Origin: Myxococcales bacterium
GTDB lineage: Bacteria; Myxococcota_A; Polyangia; Polyangiales; Polyangiaceae
Direction of reading: 5' to 3'
Length of the DNA stretch: 36,948 nt
Assembly: GCA_009692485.1 (NCBI GenBank)
Contig: SHZB01000014.1
Span: 1-36,948, forward strand
Part shown: positions 32,357 to 36,948 of the stretch, one piece after another
Layout: each line of letters starts with the position of its first letter
How positions within the stretch are numbered: the stretch's first letter is position 1
Translations under genes and position numbers: made by a program
Notes under the pieces: model-generated
Seen by the model: only the letters and a program-made list of their open reading frames with translations
Database searches by the model: none
What the model was told of the DNA's origin: nothing

Positions 32357-32490
32357 GCCGTAGGAGAGCCTACGCTCGCACCGAATCCCCGTCGAGCCAA
32401 CCCTCCGCACGCCGAGTGTCAGCAACACCCTCCGCACGCCGAGTCTCCGCAACACCCGAGCCTCCGCACGCGCTCTTCGTGGCAGCTCCG
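32357..32490. promoter_or_regulatory. Divergent intergenic region with a 27-bp tandem repeat
   Basis: This 134-bp gap between the divergent ccmE and FGE-lipoprotein genes must contain both promoters. Two adjacent 27-bp units (32401-32427 and 32428-32454) share CCCTCCGCACGCCGAGT and CAACA, with a third partial copy after them. They could be an operator pair or a neutral duplication. No clear -10/-35 boxes were recognised. Confidence 0.45.
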
Positions 32491-35400
32491 ATGACCGACC
32501 TCACGCTCGCTCGCCTCGCCTACCCGCTCGCGCTCCTCGTCCTTGGCTGCAGCGCGGGCTCGACTGCCGCGCCGCTGCGCGAGCTTGGCCTCGACCGGGC
32601 GACGACGGCCGGCGGCAACTCGGAACGGCACGCGGGCGAACCGGGCGGCGGCACATTTGCGATCGAGCGACCTTCGATCGCCGAGACGGAAGAGCGGCCG
32701 CTCTCGTTTCGCATCGCGTCCGTATCGGAGCGCGCGGCCTTGCTGATCGCGGAGGACGAGCACTCGACCTACCTGCGCGCCATCGACGAGACGGGCCAGC
32801 TCAGCGAGATCCGCGAGCTCGGGTTGCGCCGATTGGCCGCAGCGCTCGACGCCGATGGCGTGCGGCTCGTGACCTCTCACGCGGGCAGGCTGTGCATCGA
32901 GCAGCTCGCGTCCGCGCTCGGAGCAACTTGCGTCGAGCGAACGGCGACCGCCCTCGCGACTCTCGGCGGCCGGCGCATCGCACTCTTCAGCGAGCGGGTC
33001 GTGACGCCGCCCGTAAAGCTACCCGACGCGCCCCGCACGACGCCGAGCGAGGTCCGCCCCGGCGCGAACGTGGAGAAAAACACAGCCCCTCGCGCAGTCG
33101 AGAAGCGCGCACCGCCGCCCCGTGGAGCTGCACCGCCGCCGCGAGAGGATGTGCGGGTCGCGATCGATGCCCACGTATTCGACGGAGACACTGGCGGCGC
33201 GGGCGCGGGCGCGGTGATCGATACCCGGATCGAGTTCGTGCGCGCGATGGCTGGCATGGGAGTCATCGCTGCGACCGCGACCAAAGAGGGCGCGCGACTC
33301 GTGTGGTACGCGGGCGCTCAGGCCGAGCGACGCGGGCAACAGTGGGTGCCGCGGGCGGAGATTAGGACCGCGGCCATTGACGAAAATGCCCTGAAAGCAG
33401 GCGCTATTTCAACGATCCTGTCCGGCGATCGAAGCTACGGAACGCTCGCGGGCCGCTCGCATCCGCGCCTCTTCGGCCGAGACGACCACGTCGACCGAGC
33501 GCTCTTCGTGGATCGCGCGAGCGTGCCGGCGGCAGACGCCAAGCGCCCGAATCGCACGCGCATCGAGGCACAAGCGCAGCTCCTGCCGAGCGGCCACGCA
33601 GTGCCGGTGACACCGCAAGGACTCGCGCTCGAGCCGCGCCGCTACCTCGACAAAAATCAGCTTGGCTCGCTCCTCCCGGTCGCAGCACGCGCGCTCCTCG
33701 AACTCGACCCACGCCTCGGTGCCGAACAGCAGCAGCACGAGCCCGGTCGCATCGCGTGGGCGGGGCCGCGCGGCTACTTCGTTCATGACGGGACCTTGAT
33801 GAGCGCCGATCGCAGGACCTACGCGGTGGAGCATCGGCCGCATCCATTTCGCGCGGCAAGAAGCGACGTGAGCTGGGGCGCGATCGAGCCGGACGGAAGC
33901 GGCATCGCCGGAACGAACCAGGGGCTCGTCGTCGTCGCGGCGGATGGGTCGCACACGCGCCACGCGAGCGGGACCAACAGCGCGGCGTCGAAGCCGCAGT
34001 CCATCGTACGGATCGGCGCGAGCTATTGGGCGATCGTCGCCGATCCGGGCGGCATCGGGCCCGGGCGGAAGGTCGCGCGCATCTATCCCGATGGGGCTCA
34101 AGCCTCCGCGCTCTCGCCGCATGCCGACCCCGGCAGCTCGGCGCTTTCTCCGCATGCCTACGCCGGCAGCTCGGCGCTCTCGCCGCATGCCTACCCCGGC
34201 AGCTCGGCGCTCGTCGGCGGCGCTGAGCGCGGGATGATGGTCGCGCTCGCCACGGAGCGCTTGCGGGTGTGGCGGCTCGACGCGAGCGGCGCATCGACCG
34301 AGCTTGGAAGCTACCCGGCGATGTTGCGCGAAGGCTTCGTCGCGGTCGAACGTGCCGCGGGCGGCGCGCTGCTCATCGGCCTCGCGCGCACCGCAGACAA
34401 GCGCAGCGTCGCGGTCGCGATCGACGCACACGGGCGAGTGTCACCGTCGCGGGCGCTCTCGGTCGAGCTCAGCTTGGCTGGAACGCACGCCATGCGGCGA
34501 CCACTCGGTGGCGCGATCCTCTGGCGTGACGGCGCGCGCGCGGTTCTTTGGCTCGACGACGACGGCAACGAGCTCACCGCGGCCGAGCGCCCCGAGGGGA
34601 CGGAGGCTGGCCCATGCGGAGCGATGCGCGGCGTTCCGCGCTTTATCCCCGCCGTCACACCCGGTGAGTTCGTGACGCTCGAGCTTTCGGGCGCGTGCGC
34701 GGTGACCGAGCCGACGTGGACGGCGACGGGCGAGCTCCGCTGGTTTGGAGTTCGCACGAACGGCATCGATCGGCATGCCGAGTTCGTCAACGCGCGCCCG
34801 AGCACGGCGAATGAGCCACGCGCGACGAGCGAGCCCAACGCCGTCACAGCGGCGAATGCTACGAGCCAGGCGAACGCGATCGATGACGCGAATGCGATCG
34901 ATGACGCGAAAGCGGACAACAACGCAAACGCGATCAACAACGCAAACGCGATCAACAACGCAAACGCGATCAACAACGCAAACGCGATCAACAACGCAAA
35001 CGCGATCAACAACGCAAACGCGATCAACGCGCCGCACCGGATGGTGCCAGCAAGCCGCGCCGAGACGACCGCCGCGCGCGACGCCGGTGATGTCCCGAAC
35101 AGGCCGGCCGATGGAGCTTGCCGCCCCGACATGGTGTCGGTCCGCGGGCAATATTGCATCGACCGCTTCGAGTCCGCGCTCGAGGACGCGCACTCCGGAG
35201 CCGCGCTCTCGCCGCACTACCCACCCACCGCGGCGCTCGCTCGCCTGGTCGTGGAAGAGTGGACCTTCGGACGGCTTTACACCGGCGACTTGCATGCGCG
35301 GGCGATGCCGTTGCCGCCGCTCTTGCGCGCGCTCACCGAGAGTCCACGCCCACTAGCTCGCAGCGTGCCCGGCGTTGTTCCGAGCGGGTATCTGAGCCAA

Positions 35401-35862
35401 ATCGCGGCGAGCGAGGCATGCGGAGCCGCGGGCAAACGCCTGTGCACGCTCGACGAGTGGCAGACCGCGTGCCGAGGCGAGACGCCGACGGCCATGCCCT
35501 ACGGACCGACCTTCGAGCCGGGCGCCTGCAACGTTCATCGCGAGGCGCACCCCGCCCAGGTGCTGCACGGCAACGCGGCGACGGGTCACCTCGATCCGCG
35601 GCTGCACCTCGTCCACGAGCGTGGCGCACCGTTGCTCACGCCGACGGGCTCATTCCTTCGCTGCGTGAGTCGCTGGGGAGACGACGGCGTCTACGACATG
35701 GTCGGCAATCTCGACGAGTGGCTCGACGACGAAGGCGGCACCTTCGCCGGCGGCTTCTTCTCGCGCGCGACGAAGAAGGGCTGCGAGACCACGATCACCG
35801 TTCACCCGCGGCGGTACTTCGACTACTCGCTCGGTGCCCGCTGCTGCTCCAGCGCCGAGTGA
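32491..35862 (+). CDS. Large lipoprotein with a C-terminal formylglycine-generating-enzyme-like (SUMF1) domain
   Basis: The protein has 1123 residues. The ATG at 32491 gives a signal peptide ending in lipobox LVLGC (C20); starts further upstream would cross the divergent promoter region. Residues of about 40-800 show repeated strand-turn patterns (LLIAEDEHSTYLRAID, VVVAADGSHTRH, RLRVWRLDASGASTELG), suggestive of a beta-propeller, with no firm family. Internal repeats are ALSPHA[D/Y]xGSS (three copies) and ANAINN (six perfect copies). The last 260 residues are FGE-sulfatase-like: CRPDMVSVRGQYCIDRFE, AGKRLCTLDEWQTACRG, YDMVGNLDEWLDDEGGTF, and terminal YSLGARCC. The closely spaced Cys pair of catalytic FGE was not found, so it is more likely a binding or structural member. 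Probably periplasmic or on the cell surface. Confidence 0.8.
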   Translation: MTDLTLARLAYPLALLVLGCSAGSTAAPLRELGLDRATTAGGNSERHAGEPGGGTFAIERPSIAETEERPLSFRIASVSERAALLIAEDEHSTYLRAIDETGQLSEIRELGLRRLAAALDADGVRLVTSHAGRLCIEQLASALGATCVERTATALATLGGRRIALFSERVVTPPVKLPDAPRTTPSEVRPGANVEKNTAPRAVEKRAPPPRGAAPPPREDVRVAIDAHVFDGDTGGAGAGAVIDTRIEFVRAMAGMGVIAATATKEGARLVWYAGAQAERRGQQWVPRAEIRTAAIDENALKAGAISTILSGDRSYGTLAGRSHPRLFGRDDHVDRALFVDRASVPAADAKRPNRTRIEAQAQLLPSGHAVPVTPQGLALEPRRYLDKNQLGSLLPVAARALLELDPRLGAEQQQHEPGRIAWAGPRGYFVHDGTLMSADRRTYAVEHRPHPFRAARSDVSWGAIEPDGSGIAGTNQGLVVVAADGSHTRHASGTNSAASKPQSIVRIGASYWAIVADPGGIGPGRKVARIYPDGAQASALSPHADPGSSALSPHAYAGSSALSPHAYPGSSALVGGAERGMMVALATERLRVWRLDASGASTELGSYPAMLREGFVAVERAAGGALLIGLARTADKRSVAVAIDAHGRVSPSRALSVELSLAGTHAMRRPLGGAILWRDGARAVLWLDDDGNELTAAERPEGTEAGPCGAMRGVPRFIPAVTPGEFVTLELSGACAVTEPTWTATGELRWFGVRTNGIDRHAEFVNARPSTANEPRATSEPNAVTAANATSQANAIDDANAIDDAKADNNANAINNANAINNANAINNANAINNANAINNANAINAPHRMVPASRAETTAARDAGDVPNRPADGACRPDMVSVRGQYCIDRFESALEDAHSGAALSPHYPPTAALARLVVEEWTFGRLYTGDLHARAMPLPPLLRALTESPRPLARSVPGVVPSGYLSQIAASEACGAAGKRLCTLDEWQTACRGETPTAMPYGPTFEPGACNVHREAHPAQVLHGNAATGHLDPRLHLVHERGAPLLTPTGSFLRCVSRWGDDGVYDMVGNLDEWLDDEGGTFAGGFFSRATKKGCETTITVHPRRYFDYSLGARCCSSAE
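34108..34206 (+). repeat. 33-bp tandem repeat (ALSPHAxxGSS) in the FGE-like lipoprotein gene
   Basis: Three adjacent 33-bp units at 34108, 34141 and 34174 differ at only a few bases. They encode ALSPHADPGSS, ALSPHAYAGSS and ALSPHAYPGSS, placed between propeller-like strands. The frame is kept. Confidence 0.9.
34872..35030 (+). repeat. 18-bp tandem repeat (NANAIN) in the FGE-like lipoprotein gene
   Basis: Six perfect copies of AACGCAAACGCGATCAAC at 34921-35028 are preceded by degenerate units in which Asp replaces Asn (AIDDANAIDDAKAD). They encode an Asn/Ala/Ile linker of about 50 residues just before the FGE-like domain. Perfect identity suggests recent expansion, and copy number may vary between strains. 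Confidence 0.92.
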
Positions 35863-35945
35863 CCTGCACACGCATCACCGCAGCAACGCATCACCGCAAC
35901 GAAGCAACGCATGAACGCGAAGCCCTGCCCCACCCCGCTTTTTCC

Positions 35946-36948
35946 ATGAACGCCCGAGAAATCCTGGAGAATCCGACCGAAGAGCACGCGATGCTTCGGC
36001 GGCTGGTGCGCGAGTTCGTGGCCACGCGGCTCGAGCCTCAGGCCGATGCCCAGAACGCGCGGGGCGAGCTCAACCGCGAGCTCATCGCGGCGTGCGGAGA
36101 GATGGGCCTGCTCGGCACGACGGTGCCCGCCAGCTACGGCGGCGCGGGCATGGACTTCGTCGCCAGCGTCATCATCCACCACGAGCTCAGCAAGAGCGAT
36201 CCGGGCTTCACGCTCGCGTATCTGGCGCACGCGGTTTTGTTCGTGAACAATTTCTCGGTCAACGCCAATGACGAGCAGCGCGCGCGCTATCTGCCGGGCG
36301 CCTTGAGCGGCGAGAAGCTCGGCTGCATGTGCATGACCGAGCCAAACGCCGGCACCGATGTCCTCGGCATGGCCACGGTCGCGCGGCGAGACAAGGACGG
36401 CTACGTCCTCAACGGCCGCAAGGCGCTCATCACCAACGCGCCGGACGCGGATCTGTTTCTCGTCTACGCGAAGGTCGAGGGAGGGCCGCGCGCTGCGATC
36501 TCTTCGTTCGTCCTCGAGCGCGGAATGCCGGGTCTCACGACGGGAGCGAAGACGCACAAGATGGGAATGTGCGCGAGCACGATGGGCGAGGTCATGTTCG
36601 ACGACTGTCGCGTGCCGGCTGCATGCCTTCTCGGCAGTGAGGGCGGCGGCGTCACGCACATGATGCGCAACCTCGAGCTCGAGCGACTCACGCTCGCGGC
36701 CATGAGCCTCGGGATCGCCGATCGCTCGGTGGACATGATGATTCGGTACGCGAACGAGCGTCGGGCCTTCGGTCGCGCGATCGGGGATTTCGGCCAAATC
36801 CAGCGCTACATCGCGGAGAGCTATGCGAAGACCGAGGCCGCGCGGGCGCTCATTTACACCGTGGCGCGCGACTCCGGACCCGACACGCGGAACCGCATCG
36901 GCACGGACGCCGCCAAGCTCTTCGCCGCGCCGGTGGGCAAAGAGGTCG
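35946..36948 (+). CDS. Acyl-CoA dehydrogenase, isovaleryl-CoA dehydrogenase type (3' end outside window)
   Basis: This is the first 334 residues; the frame is still open at the right edge. FAD-dependent alpha,beta-dehydrogenation of a short or branched acyl-CoA, electrons going to electron-transfer flavoprotein. The family landmarks are present: an N-terminal helical domain (LRRLVREFVATRLEPQA), SYGGAGMDFVA, CMTEPNAGTDVLGM (FAD/substrate loop), GYVLNGRKALITNAPDADLFLVYAK, KTHKMGMCASTMGEVMFDD, and ERRAFGRAIGDFGQIQ. The ELERL segment carries E246, at the position used as catalytic base in isovaleryl- and long-chain acyl-CoA dehydrogenases, so an isovaleryl-CoA role in leucine breakdown is favoured but not proved. 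ATG at 35946 has no clear ribosome-binding site. The 83-bp gap before it contains short CGCATCACCGCA-type repeats. Confidence 0.85.
   Translation, partial: MNAREILENPTEEHAMLRRLVREFVATRLEPQADAQNARGELNRELIAACGEMGLLGTTVPASYGGAGMDFVASVIIHHELSKSDPGFTLAYLAHAVLFVNNFSVNANDEQRARYLPGALSGEKLGCMCMTEPNAGTDVLGMATVARRDKDGYVLNGRKALITNAPDADLFLVYAKVEGGPRAAISSFVLERGMPGLTTGAKTHKMGMCASTMGEVMFDDCRVPAACLLGSEGGGVTHMMRNLELERLTLAAMSLGIADRSVDMMIRYANERRAFGRAIGDFGQIQRYIAESYAKTEAARALIYTVARDSGPDTRNRIGTDAAKLFAAPVGKEV

Noticed and set aside
1-36948. tRNA, rRNA, riboswitch, transposase, integrase or phage genes
   Set aside because: None was recognised. The window is fully accounted for by chromosomal genes and short repeat-bearing gaps, although small RNAs cannot be excluded by eye.

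Overview
This is a high-GC, densely packed bacterial segment. It looks like a myxobacterium (Myxococcota, probably of the Polyangiales/Sorangium type). The grounds are family-level: a eukaryotic-type Ser/Thr kinase with one membrane anchor, a lipoprotein with the 'myxococcus Cys-rich' disulfide repeat, HTTM-domain membrane proteins, a type II secretion operon that includes gspN, and strong G/C bias at third codon positions. No rRNA, tRNA, insertion sequence, prophage or CRISPR array was recognised.

Layout. Positions 1-536 hold the end of an unidentified membrane protein. A membrane-anchored Ser/Thr kinase follows (615-2159), and its stop codon sits inside a 24-bp tandem repeat. Next come a four-cluster polyferredoxin overlapping a small C-terminally anchored protein (2415-3343), tryptophan 2,3-dioxygenase (3584-4816), and two tandem HTTM/DCC-type membrane proteins (4899-8867). 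A repeat-filled gap separates these from the convergent biotin gene bioA (9196-10563, minus). Positions 10799-15447 carry two overlapping genes for secreted lipoproteins: a 1118-residue von Willebrand A protein with an extraordinary Cys/Trp/Tyr/Gln-rich block, and a partner with disulfide repeats. An isochorismatase-family hydrolase (minus) is divergent from the main operon.

The core of the window (16152-31603) is a nearly complete type II secretion operon in the order gspC, small membrane ORF, gspD, gspE, gspF, a GspG-like protein without a prepilin signal, gspG, gspH, gspI, gspJ, gspK, gspL, gspM, gspN. Many of its genes overlap by one to four bases. The products would form the outer-membrane secretin (D), its inner-membrane link (C), the ATPase (E), the platform (F, L, M, N) and the pseudopilus (G, H, I, J, K). 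The prepilin peptidase GspO is not in the window.

After the operon come a minus-strand CcmE heme chaperone whose heme-binding His is replaced by Cys, a divergent large lipoprotein ending in a formylglycine-generating-enzyme-like domain, and the 5' part of an acyl-CoA dehydrogenase of the isovaleryl-CoA type running off the right edge.

The items most worth a second look are the Cys/Trp/Tyr/Gln-rich block of the VWA lipoprotein, the CxxxY-type CcmE, the paired HTTM proteins in which one copy has lost the DCC cysteines, the non-prepilin GspG-like subunit, and a widespread habit of short tandem duplications both inside and between genes.
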